From: Neoechinorhynchus agilis
Taxonomy: Eukaryota; Acanthocephala
Length of the DNA stretch: 64,000 nucleotides
Direction: 5' to 3'
NCBI GenBank assembly: GCA_051530055.1
Contig: CM121342.1
Span: 124,001 to 188,000, forward strand
A program made the position numbers and the translations under genes. The notes below the pieces were generated by a model. The model was not told the origin of the DNA, did not search any database, and saw nothing but the letters and a program-made list of their open reading frames with translations. Positions 11,110-21,272 of the stretch are shown here, in pieces; the first letter of the stretch is position 1; every line of letters starts with the position of its first letter.

Positions 11110-12008
11110 AAAGGTTAGTATATTGGAAGATATGGCTATGCAACATTCAAGCAGCTCTGAGTACCCTTAGCTCAGAGTTGAAAGTGGTTAATCTAACCAT
11201 CAATGCCAATAAAACCTTTTTTATCCCCCTCACTAACTCGCTCTCTTCTAGGAAAGTTTTAATCAATAATTTAATTAAATACCACAATTTTAACTCCTCC
11301 AACATTAAGAAATTTACCAGGGTTCTAGGAATCGACTTCCCTTCCAAGACATTTAGATTTTTAATTAATTCTTCGATTAATAATACCTTTCTAAAAATCA
11401 AATATGTTCTTAATAGAGCCAAATATCTTGATTTGAATGTTAACATTATATTACCCGTTCTAAAAACTCTCATAGGATGCTCTATCTGTTTTTTAGGGAG
11501 AGGTCGCCCTCCTGAACTTAGGTTTGCCTTCTTTTTTAGATGTTTTTATAAGCTTCATAAACTCTTATCAAATTATAATCTTATTCATGAGCCTCTTTTA
11601 TCTTTCCTCTCACGCTTATTTTTGGGAAAAGTCTTATTCTTCTCTTCATTTTATAATAAAGGTAAGTTCTTTATATCTAATGAACAAGTATTCTACTTTC
11701 CATCTCCTTCTTACCCTAACTTCAGCGACCAATGCTCCCACACAATTCGATTGGAATTCAATGATGCACACACTTTTTTACAATAAGCAATTTCTTAATG
11801 GATAAAGATAGGAAAAGGTTAATGGCAAGAAAGTAATATTAACAGGATAAAAGATTAATCTGGTCTTTTGGTCCTCCGAGGTAGTCTGAGATCGACCTAA
11901 TACCTGAAGTCCAATAGAGCAGACGAAAGACCAACGATAACTGCTAGACTAACGAAAAACCCTAATTGTTATCTTACTAGTTGTATGGCCGTGTTTAAAT
12001 AAATAAAA
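11110..12008 (+). mobile_element. Non-LTR LINE reverse transcriptase fragment with AAAT tail
   Basis: A 202-residue frame (11,178-11,786), together with upstream codons, reads like the region after the RT catalytic block of APE-type LINEs: QAALSTLSSELK, LTINANKT, then TRVLGIDF. It is very AT-rich. The non-coding tail ends TTAAATAAATAAAACA, an AAAT-type tail like the one at 47,236. It then abuts 28S at the R2 site. Clade is uncertain (CR1/L2/jockey-like). Confidence 0.55.
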
Positions 12009-12047
12009 CAGCTAAATGCCTCGTCATCTAATTAGTGACGTGCATGG
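12009..12047 (+). rRNA. 28S R2-target fragment
   Basis: AGCTAAATGCCTCGTC plus ATCTAATTAGTGACGTGC is 28S from the R2 junction to about 39 bp downstream. A LINE 3' tail lies on its left and a 5'-truncated R element on its right (the R4-like position). Confidence 0.88.
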
Positions 12048-12616
12048 CGTTTGACTCGTCTGCTTGCTACAGCAACCTGTTGACCTTGAGAGCAGTCTTG
12101 AGACAGCGTCGAACAAATAGAATGCCAGTATCAATTGCAGTATTGGATATAACGTCGGCGTTCGACTCCATTTCCCATAGTGCTTTAGATGCAGCCCTTC
12201 GAAATAAAAACTGCCTGAAGTACATTCGCAATTACATTATGGCGCTGTACCGGTCAATTCACACGAGGTTAAGGATGAACAACCAACCGTTGTCTAACCC
12301 GATAAAGTTCAAAAGAGTTCGACAAGGGGGTCACCTCTCCCCTTTCCTTTTTGCCATGTGCCTTGACGATACACTTGTTGCCATAAAAGAAATCAATCTT
12401 GGGTGCCACTTGAAGAACGATTTCTCATTTTCGCACTTAGTCTATGTAGATGACGTGCCTTTCATGGCCGACAATGATAAAAACTTACAAATTATAATCA
12501 ATGCAATGACTGATGGTCTTAATGGAAAAGGATTAGCGCTATCAAGCGAAAAGTGCTACTATTATGCCTACAGATACGTTGACAACAAAACCGTGGCGAG
12601 GCACATCGTTGACTGA
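12035..12616 (+). CDS. R2-like reverse transcriptase fragment (YVDD)
   Basis: A 193-residue frame; its first residues are 28S sequence, so the Met is not a true start. It has LDITSAFDSISH (metal-binding D), RQGGHLSPFLF with the conserved D lost, and SHLVYVDDVPFMAD as the catalytic block. YVDD occurs in some RTs, but together with the RQGG change this copy is probably inactive. It ends where the thumb should begin. Confidence 0.75.
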   Translation: MTCMAFDSSACYSNLLTLRAVLRQRRTNRMPVSIAVLDITSAFDSISHSALDAALRNKNCLKYIRNYIMALYRSIHTRLRMNNQPLSNPIKFKRVRQGGHLSPFLFAMCLDDTLVAIKEINLGCHLKNDFSFSHLVYVDDVPFMADNDKNLQIIINAMTDGLNGKGLALSSEKCYYYAYRYVDNKTVARHIVD

Positions 12617-13260
12617 AGCAATGGGCGAAGTAGGCAGGTTTTTTCAAGGAATCGACGGTCTCAAGCGGAAACGTAGACCGGCGTCTTTTATCGTTTCGCA
12701 AACGACAAGGCAGGCACACAGACCATGTCGAACAAGTAAAACTCAGATTTCAGCTGCTTGAAGTGTGATCGGTGTTAAATCGTTTTGACAAGAATCGAAC
12801 GAAACAATGCCACCATTGCACGGCTCCGCTCGAAACTTGCGCTCACGTGTTAAAAGTCTGCGAGCACTCATCCAACTCAATGACTAAACTCCACGATGCA
12901 GTTCAACGAAGACTAGTATTGTCGCATAGCAGGAAACACGAAGGAAGCATGATTAGTCGCTTAAATTACCGATATTATGATAAAGCAAGAAACCTATTCA
13001 AACCAGACTTAATAATCGAAAATACGAAAAGCAAACAAATATTTATTGCGGACATTGCGGTTTACCTAAATTGCGGCTTACTATGAGTCAGGAATTGATC
13101 GTGTAGAGGAAGTCATGAAACCAAAAGAAGATAAGTATAAGGCCTTAATTCCCATTGTAACAGCTGAATAACAAGTCGACGAATTTCAAGTTAGTACGTT
13201 AGGTCTAGCGGTTGGTTCACGATGAACGTTAACCAATGCACTAACGCGTCGCCTGCAGTG
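12048..13260 (+). mobile_element. 5'-truncated R2-like element at the R4-like site
   Basis: It starts within the RT at FDSSACYSNLL right after 28S. An RT frame runs to 12,616, a deletion removes the thumb, then the knuckle (CHHC...HVLKVC) and RLE (KPDLII) follow in a frame at 12,772-13,086, and the tail LGLAVGSR ends near 13,230. The RT core block reads RQGGHLSP instead of RQGDPLSP, and the catalytic block reads YVDD. It is followed directly by an internally deleted copy. Confidence 0.8.
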
Positions 13261-13261
13261 C

Positions 13262-13720
13262 ATTTGTCGACCGCTTAAAGATGGGCCACCAATCGTCGAT
13301 CGTCGCGATTAAATGCGGCTCGTGTCATAAAAAATATAACGATGTCGTATCTGCACGCAGTCATGTGAAGCAATGTCGGGAAAAAGATGTATTAAAGAAA
13401 ACGCAACCAATGGCGAAGCCGCAGTGTATCACTGCGTCCTCAAATGCTATCGCAATAATCGCCCGTCTGCAGAATGATAGACGACCTCACGTTTTGCACA
13501 AAACACGCTCAACGCAAGCGATCGACCTATTGAATGACTACGGAATTCCCTTCATGTAATCCCGAAGCTACAAAGTGCCCATGACATGTCGATAACAGAC
13601 CTTAACCCAATTGACCGATATTGGCAGAAGGCCATTAAAAAGATTACATTCTTACCGGCTTACATCAATAATGGCGCGCTTAATCTCCCTCGCAATCAAG
13701 GCGGAATCTGGATCGCCTGA
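13262..13720 (+). mobile_element. Internally deleted R-element with intact C2HC finger
   Basis: It opens with a region shared with the 5' end of the copy at 8,235. A frame (13,281-13,559) then holds a complete finger CX2CX12HX3C (CGSC...SARSHVKQC). After PQCITAS and a short linker it jumps to AIDLLNDYGIP of the thumb, and shifted frames continue into FLPAYINNGALNLP. The junction is the same as at 7,836-8,235. Copy number at least two argues for spread as a non-autonomous derivative or for duplication. Confidence 0.7.
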
Positions 13721-13825
13721 ACACACATCCCGAACTCGTCAATAACATATGGGGACGCGAATCAGTTCAAAAGTACGAGTTTGAACGAATGATAGATTAA
13801 ACTGAAGAAGGCATGGGAGAGTGCT

Positions 13826-14390
13826 GGAACCCCCTACCTTCTGTATGGTTACCTACTTTCGTAGGTGCCAGGGAAGCGCAGAGCCAGTTCTTGTCTATGA
13901 ATCATACGCCACAGTCAAAACGGAGGTGTGAAGGGGAACCTCCGTCCAAGGTACAGAAGTTTTCTTGAGATTAAGAGAAATATCCCCCGTCGATTAAACA
14001 GCTCCAATGATAGGGGAAAATGCGTTTCCAATTATTTTCAAAAAAATTACTCACGTTCATTGAGGCTCGAAGGTGCATTCACGAGTTCACGGTGCAAAAG
14101 TAAAAGGAAACCATCAACCCACGAATCGCTCGAATCATCCGCGAACAAAACAGAACGATGCGCTGAACATGCAGACAGCAATAGGGGGCAGACGGCGATT
14201 GTCACGTTCAATTATTTGGCGCGCGTTTAATTTTTCATCGTTGTTTTTAATTGAATAATTTGTGAAATTAGCAATGTAGTCTGCTTGCTCGAAGTCTGTT
14301 TAATTTAACAGCGAGTATATTCGTTTTTCAAAGTATTCCATAAAAAATGTTCATTATCGAATTAACGGGCAGTTCACTTAATCTTGGAGT
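13826..14390 (+). mobile_element. R-element 5' fragment, repeated family
   Basis: It shares with 51,590-52,090 the lead CAGGGAAGCGCA, then GAATCATACGCCACAGTC, the HPRY-type N-terminal region and the landmark AATTATTTGGCGCGCG near 14,210. Beyond that it still matches 25,560-25,690 of the Penelope block in reverse (GTAGTCTGCTT, GAATTGACGG-like). It is non-coding now. Confidence 0.6.
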
Positions 14391-14399
14391 ATAGAGTGT

Positions 14400-17340
14400 C
14401 ATTGCTCGCTCTCCTTTATTCGGTATAGAAACACAGCTCCTTTAAAAAGATGTCAAGCTCAAAGGACCTCCTACCTAGTCGACATTTTCAAACGTAAATC
14501 AGGTGGCTATTTTGTGGCATGAGGGTAGATGTCACATAAAAAGCTGAGGTTTATAATGTGGGTAAGAGGTTCGATGAGTTCGGGTATGATGCAGCGAAGA
14601 GCCCAGTCAGGGATTACAGATTGATAGGACGAATTTCCATGCAATTTCTTGATATACTGTCTTCATATGATTACAATCGGGGGTATCGGCGAGTTGACAA
14701 CAGTTTCAGGTGTGGGTGTGAAAGATTGTGTGATGACTGATGTGGAGCAGCGATTGTAAATTGAGTCAGGGAAGAGGTTCTGATTAATGGAATCTAGAAC
14801 CTGTTTTAATTCAGTCTAGGACAAATTATGGAAGGGATCCGGGTGGCGTACACAAAGAGAGTACTTGAAGGCCCGCCACCATGTTGAGATGCCACCTGAA
14901 CTAATTTTAGAGGAAAGGCAGTTTTTGCGGGCGACAAGCATTTTGTCAGTAAGTGCTTTTTGTAAACGGGGAGAGTTTGGAGAGTTATTGTGATGGGCTT
15001 TAGAAGCTTGCTTTTAAGAAGCTTCAAGATGGGATTGTATACGGTGGGTCGCGTTTGGATATCCTAATGAATTTCTTGGAAATTGCCGAAGCTAGGGAAT
15101 TTTTTATGATTGAGGTTAGGGAGGACATAGCCAAGGGAGGGTCACTTGTTTTGTAAGAACGGAATGTGCGGATATTAGAGTTGAACAATTTTATAAAATT
15201 TTGGATGTGATGATATCGTTTATCCCAGACGGGTAAACGGGAGATTTCATACGTTGAGGTGGGGTGGAGATAGTGATAAGGGCAGAGGAATGGTCAGAGT
15301 TCGCGGGGGAGAGGGAGTTTAGAGGCGGGTGGGTAGGCACTGATATTTGCGAACACTTTGTCGAGGTGAGCGTCAATACGAGTTGGGAAGTCAATAAGTT
15401 GACGCAACTCGAAAAAGGGTGGAAAAAATAGATATTGGTCCCCTGCGACTAAGAAATGATGCGAATTTGCGGAGTTTATGAGCTCAACCTTAGAGTCAAC
15501 TTGGAGCAAGGAGGACTCAGTACGAGAGACCAGAGGGCGATAGACGCCAGCAATGTTGAATTCTCTAAGGCCTTTTCTTAGAGGAGCTATGAAATGGACT
15601 GCGATGAATTCTAGATCGGGGTTTTGTAGAGAGCCTGTGAGAAATAAAGGGTAAGGTAGCATTTGCTTACGTAAATTTAGACCCCCTCCTGGACGGTCAT
15701 CGCGGCACGTATGGAAGGAACAGTACTTGGGAAGGATGGCTAAAAAGCCGTTGAAGGGGTTAAGCCACGTTTCTGTTAATATGACTACATCGGCTTTTGC
15801 GGTAGATGAAATTAGTGAAATTTCATCTAGTTTAGGAAGGATGCTACGAGTATTGAAGTAGAAAACGGTCGGGATGGGAATTTTGGATTTCGGAAAATAG
15901 GGGGCGGAATTGAGGGAGTTTGGGGTTGCGTTGTTCGTTGCGGGTGGTTGGTTAAGGAAGAAATCGTTACGGGATTCCGATAAAGAACGGTTGATTACCC
16001 CATGGATAGAAGTCCAGGACGACTCGAAAATTTGAGTTGGGATGAGTGGTTGGTAATAATGGAAATGAGTTTAATGTTAAGACTTTGTATGGATCAGCTA
16101 CGGTATGGTGATTTTGAGTAGGAGTAGAGAGATAATTTTTTTCTTGATTCGGGAAAAGCGAGTATTTAATGTGGAAGGGCTGGGAGATTGACCTTTGTTG
16201 TTATTCGGGCTCTGATGGAGTTGCACATAATCAAAGAAACTGGAAAGTCGCCTATTCTTTGAATTTTGGGATGGGGAGATGTTCGTAGGTGTTCGCTAAA
16301 AGTGACGGGTTACATTGGGAAGATGAGATGTTGGTTTAGTTTGGAGGGGCGGTGGAAAGATTTTGTGATGTGTTCTTATGTGGATAGATTCGTAAAGAAA
16401 ATTGAGAAGTAAGGAGTTTGTATCTCCTCTTAAGAAAGAGGGAGGCTACGAATGGTGAAATAAAAGTTAATTTGAGGAGACGTGGTCTCGGGTTAAAGGG
16501 ATTTTTGGAGGGAATGTGCATAACTGTTAATGGGGAGGAATAGTAGAGTGAGTGTCGGGGAAAAGGAGTTGACCGATTCGAAGGATTTGGTGGCGGTTGT
16601 GTGCATCAGCGGCGACTGTATCTGTAAAAGGGGCTTCCGGCAGATTAGAAATAAATATGGTACGATTTCTATCCTCGAGAGGGGAATGCATGATGCGATG
16701 GGTCGAGTTCAGAGTAGCGAGGGATGATGGTTGGGATTGGGAAGGCGTATCATTACAGAAATGAATCGGAGGGTTGATTGATTTCGATTGCGTTCCTCCT
16801 CGTGCTCTTTAAGCCGGATCGCTTTCTTTTTTTTCTATCGTTACCTATTATCCCAGTCACATTATCATACTCCTCCACAGTAAGATTAGAATCATAAAGT
16901 ACTGCAGGCTGAATATCCTCAAAGGGTGGTATCTGTCGTTCCCTTGCTAGTCATGATCCCAACCTTCTTGTGGCAACTAACCGCTTTCTAACAACACACC
17001 CCACATGCACACTCAAACGTACAATATCAACGCGCACGATCAATAATCATGCGTTGCGTGGTCACCGCAGTACCAAGTCCCCAGTAAAAGTCAAAATAAT
17101 CGCAGTCTTTAGAACACACCGTATTCTCCTTTGTGGTCGCTTCGCTGTCCGATTTCAGTATACCTTTAGTCTGTTTCTTAGAATTCACCTTTGAAACCTT
17201 GGTCTGAATTTTTGAACCGTTAGCTTTCTTCCCTTTGCACTTTTTGACTTTAGCCTCCGCTAATATATCCTCAACTGTGCTCATCACTTTAATTAATGAG
17301 TCCTCTTGAGTTTCAGTAACTCGTTCAAACTACTTCTGTA
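14400..17340 (-). mobile_element. APE-type LINE (CR1/L2/jockey-like), 3'-truncated
   Basis: On the minus strand: a lysine-rich, coiled-coil-like N-terminal frame (17,287-17,027) and a degraded Cys-rich stretch, then an apurinic-type endonuclease (about 15,880-15,190) with DVVILTETWLNPF, YRP, VAGD and SDHSS motifs. A linker with KWWRAFK-like sequence follows, then the start of the RT (PLTHIINLSF, about 14,470). RT catalytic blocks are absent, so the element is cut at its 3' side. It contains frameshifts. The VAGD block reads GDQY where GDFN is usual, so a catalytic Asn is lost. Confidence 0.75.
15294..15662 (-). CDS. LINE apurinic-type endonuclease domain, partial
   Basis: A 122-residue frame covers the middle of the endonuclease: EFIAVHF, FNIAGVYRP, HHFLVAGDQY, LIDFPTR and LDKVFANIS, all in the family order. 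This enzyme nicks target DNA for LINE insertion. Upstream codons (to about 15,880) add TETWLN and downstream ones add SDHSSALI after a frame change. It belongs to the element at 14,400-17,340. Confidence 0.75.
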   Translation of the reverse strand: MLPYPLFLTGSLQNPDLEFIAVHFIAPLRKGLREFNIAGVYRPLVSRTESSLLQVDSKVELINSANSHHFLVAGDQYLFFPPFFELRQLIDFPTRIDAHLDKVFANISAYPPASKLPLPREL

Positions 17341-17439
17341 TTGCAAAATCAAGAAGATCGGAATACTTGTCCCATTCTAGTTAATCGTTCATTGATTTGA
17401 GGACGTTCACGAGAGAGGGGAAGCAGATCGAGAGAGGAC

Positions 17440-17715
17440 GTAGACATGCTTTATCGTCTTTTATTATTTTTCTGGTTAGGTAAACTAAAGACAAAGATGG
17501 CCACTGCGACAAAAACCGATATATACAGGTTAAATCAGCGTTAAAATTTGATTAAGAAAAGTTAAATTAATTATAAATGATGTTTGAATGTTAATAATCA
17601 CGGTTGTTTGTAAAAAAAAGTTAAAAACGAATAACGCAAGAAGCATTAAAGCTATCGCGAATCTTAAAAGAGATTTGCAATCAACGCGTCGAGAAGTACA
17701 AAATATCACTATGTT
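17440..17715. repeat. Single unit of the 455-bp satellite
   Basis: From GGTAAACTAAAGACAAAGATG to GCGTCGAGAAGTAC this stretch matches the array at 36,650-38,560 (for example 36,853-37,080). A Gypsy fossil follows immediately, cut at its 5' side. Hence an outlying satellite unit or an old array edge. Confidence 0.75.
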
Positions 17716-20700
17716 ACTGCTTCACTTGATCAAGACGCTGCTATAAGGATTATGGACATTCTGGAATCACCGCTAAAGTCAGGAAAGTACGCCCAGCTCA
17801 AAGAGCGCTTGCTGAAAACGTATAGTTTGTCACAGAGTGGGAGGGCAAATCGAATCCTTCACATAAGGGAGCTTGGAGACGAAAAGCCTTCGGCGTTAAT
17901 GGATGAGATGCTAGCGTACCTCGAAAGCAACCCACCATGTTTCTTATTCCGCGAAATATTTCTTAAACGCATGCCTGAGGAGATCCGATCTATTCTAGTT
18001 CATTAAAAAATAACCGAACCTCGTGAGCTTGTACGCGCTGCCGACAACATTTGGCAATCAAGGCAGCCTTTAGCGTCCTCAATTAAGAAAAAGATTACGG
18101 CCAGGCAAATCCTAGTAGCAGTATCGGATTTATGCTATTGCTACCGTAAATTTGGAGATAGAGCAAGGAAATGTAGATCACCTTGTAAGCGATCAACGGA
18201 TTTAAAATTGAAAGCCAACCCAAAAAACGAATTGATCGATCATTAGTAGAGGCAATGATGATCGGTCCCTCTGTCAATAGCCTCTTTTTCCTAAACGAAC
18301 GCCAAACTGGACGACGGTTCCTAGTCGATACTGGTGCCGAAGTCAGCGTCCTTCCAAGCACAACACTCGATGAACAGACCAAACCCTTTGACAGAGCACT
18401 TACAGCTGCAAACGGTTCAACAATCCCAACATTCGGAAACAAGCTACCGCAGTTGAATTTCGGTAAAACTCAGACGGAATGGATGTTAACTCTTGCCGCG
18501 GTTAAACGCCCTATTCTAGGTGCTGATTTCCTTCGACACTCTGGTTAACTGGTCGACGTAACGAATAAGCAGCTGGTTAGTGCAGAAACTATCGCAACGA
18601 TACCATTAGTCTCCGTTCCTATATCGATCGAAGCCCTCAGCGTCGATTTCCTCGGATCGAAGAACGACGAATTTAGTAAAATTCTCGCAGATTTCCCCGA
18701 TATAACGTGACCTACCTTTTCGGACGCTTTGACCAAACATGTAGTGGAGCACATTATTGAGACACAAGGACAACCACTCCATGCTAGAGCGCGACGCCAC
18801 CCGCCAGATAAACTCGCTATTACTAAATCCGAATTCAAAAATATGGAGGATCTTGGAATCATTAGACGCCCAAATAGGCAGTGGTCGTCTCCGTTGCATC
18901 TCGTACTCAAATCAGGCGGTTGATGGCGTCCTTGTGGCGATTATCGCAGGCTAAAGATATCCCAACGCCCGACAGATATCCGATTCCTCGAATGCAAGAT
19001 TTTTCAGCTAAACTCGCTGGAAAAACGATTTTCTCGAATTTAGACCTCGTCCGAGGGTATCATCAAATTCGGGTGGCGGAACAAGGCATACCAAAAACTG
19101 CGATTACTACACCTTTTGGACTTTTTGAATTTCTTCGTATGCCTTTCGGGTTGAAAAATGCTACACAAACATTCCAGTGGTTAATGGATACGGTTTGTTC
19201 CGTCTACTTCCATGATATACTGATACCTACTAACATTGTTCGATCGACTCTCAGAGTACGGCCTCATTCTGAACCCAGATAAGTGTGAGTTCGGGGTAGA
19301 ACAGATCGATTTCCTAGGACACCGTGTAAGTGGACGTTCGCAGTTTCTCTCCTCCAACATCCACCAAAGCTTTGCAAGGATTTGTTGGTATGGTAAATTA
19401 TTATCATCATTTCATCCCTTCGGCAGTCCGTCTGATACCAAGCGCTTTCAGGTAAAACAAATCTACGAAGTTTTTCTTGGACAGTTGAAATGGCTTCAGC
19501 ATTCGAAAAAACTGAAGCCGCTCTAGCAAACGCAACGATGCCTTCACATTCAGTGACCGACGCACCAATCTCTATCCGTACAAATGCATTCGAGTTCGCT
19601 ATTTGCGCTGTTCTACAGCAGAAAGTGTCCGATTCATGGCAGCCGCTGGCATTCTTCAGCAAACAACTGTGTAAACCTGAACAACGGTACAGCACTTTCG
19701 ATCGCGAGCTTCTGACCATGTATCTCGCTGTCCGACATTTTCGATATTACGTCGAGGGCCGATCGTATACGATTTACACTGATCATCGACCTTTAGTTTA
19801 TGCGATGTCAACGACATTTGAATTATATATCTGAGTTCACGACCAATATCGAACACATTAATGGACAAGAGAACCAAGTTGCCGATGCATTGTCCCGCGT
19901 TGATTATTTAGCCAGTATTTCCGAAGGAATATCGATTGAAGCGATGGCAGAAGATCAAAAGTCTGATCAACACATCAGGGCATATCGTTCAGCGAATACC
20001 TCGCTACATTTGAAAGAAATTCCTTTCAACGGCACAGGACAGACTATTTTGTGTGACATTTTGGATTGACCGTTATAGACCGCTGGTACCATCATCTTGG
20101 ACGAAACGAGTTTTCGAGGCTGTACACCAGGTTTCCCACCCTGGAATCAAAGCATATCAAAGGAGGTCAATGCCTGGGTTCAGTCATGTATCGGATGTCG
20201 AAAGGCTAAGGTTCAAAGACGTATACGAGCACCGCTTTCGACTTTCGAACCTCCGCAGCGTCGATTTGATCACATCCATATAGATTTAGTAGGTCCGCTA
20301 CCGGCATCACAAAGTTTCTCTTGTTTATTAACCGTGATAGACCGATATACTCGATGACCCGAGGCGATTCCTTTAAATAATACTGACGCCGTCACGTGTG
20401 CAAGAGCACTTATCAGCCAATGGATAGCTCGTTTCGGTATTCCTAGCGACATCACCTCCGATCGAGGACCACAGTTCATATCAGAGTTGTGGAGAACAAC
20501 CGCAGAATATTTAGGAATGAAGCTAAACCGCACAACAGCGTATCATCCTCACGCCAATGGAATGGTAGAAAGATTCCACGGCATCTGAAATCGGCTTTGA
20601 AAGCTCGCCTCTGCGGAAACAATTGGATCGACAGATTGCCTTGGATTTTGTTAGGAATTCGCATCCCGCCCAAAGCCGACCTTGATTCCTCGGCAGCAGA

Positions 20701-21190
20701 GCATGTATATGGAAGTGCCACCAACATACCTGCCGATTTTCTTAATTCTTCACTTAGCCAAGTCGATTCTCACATATATCTACAACGGCTACGTAATAAG
20801 GTTAAATCTCTTGCGCCCATACCCGTCGTGACCCATGGTAAAGTGAAGACGTTTGTACTACATGCTATCAGTAGACCATCGTTCGTTTTTGTAAGACGCG
20901 GTCAGCATAAGAATCCTATACAGGCGCCGTCATGATCGATCTTGGTGGAAAACCAGAGAACGTATCGATAGATCGCCTCAAACAAGCGTATACCGATCAT
21001 AAGGAGGGTAGTCGCGCTCTCGTAACGTTTTGGACATAGTTTCATGACTTAGTGTCATATGCGGACGTAATGTCTAGTACCGCTATATGGAGGGGTTCCT
21101 TTTTGTATCGCTTTCGCTTCGTAATGCTCCTTAATATAAGGATGTTTGATAAGCATGGTGTACTGCCAAACGCGGTTTGATGTCCAGATA
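17716..21190 (+). mobile_element. Gypsy/Ty3 LTR retrotransposon fossil, CsRn1-like
   Basis: Parts in order: gag (from about 17,720), Cys-rich gag end with FGDRARKCR, protease (VDTGAEVSVLPS, about 18,325), reverse transcriptase (about 18,780-19,210), RNase H (about 19,540-19,810), integrase with zinc-binding start and DRGPQF block (about 20,100-20,700), and C-terminal region to about 21,010. The gag pattern and domain order fit the CsRn1/Kabuki-like group. It begins inside gag next to a satellite unit and no LTR pair is seen. It is broken, with roughly ten breaks, so it looks old. Its right end meets the 28S pseudogene. Confidence 0.85.
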
Positions 21191-21197
21191 CTGGACA

Positions 21198-21241
21198 TAC
21201 GTCCACCGTTTACCCGCGCTTAAATTAATTTCTTCACTTTA

Positions 21242-21272
<31 letters not shown>

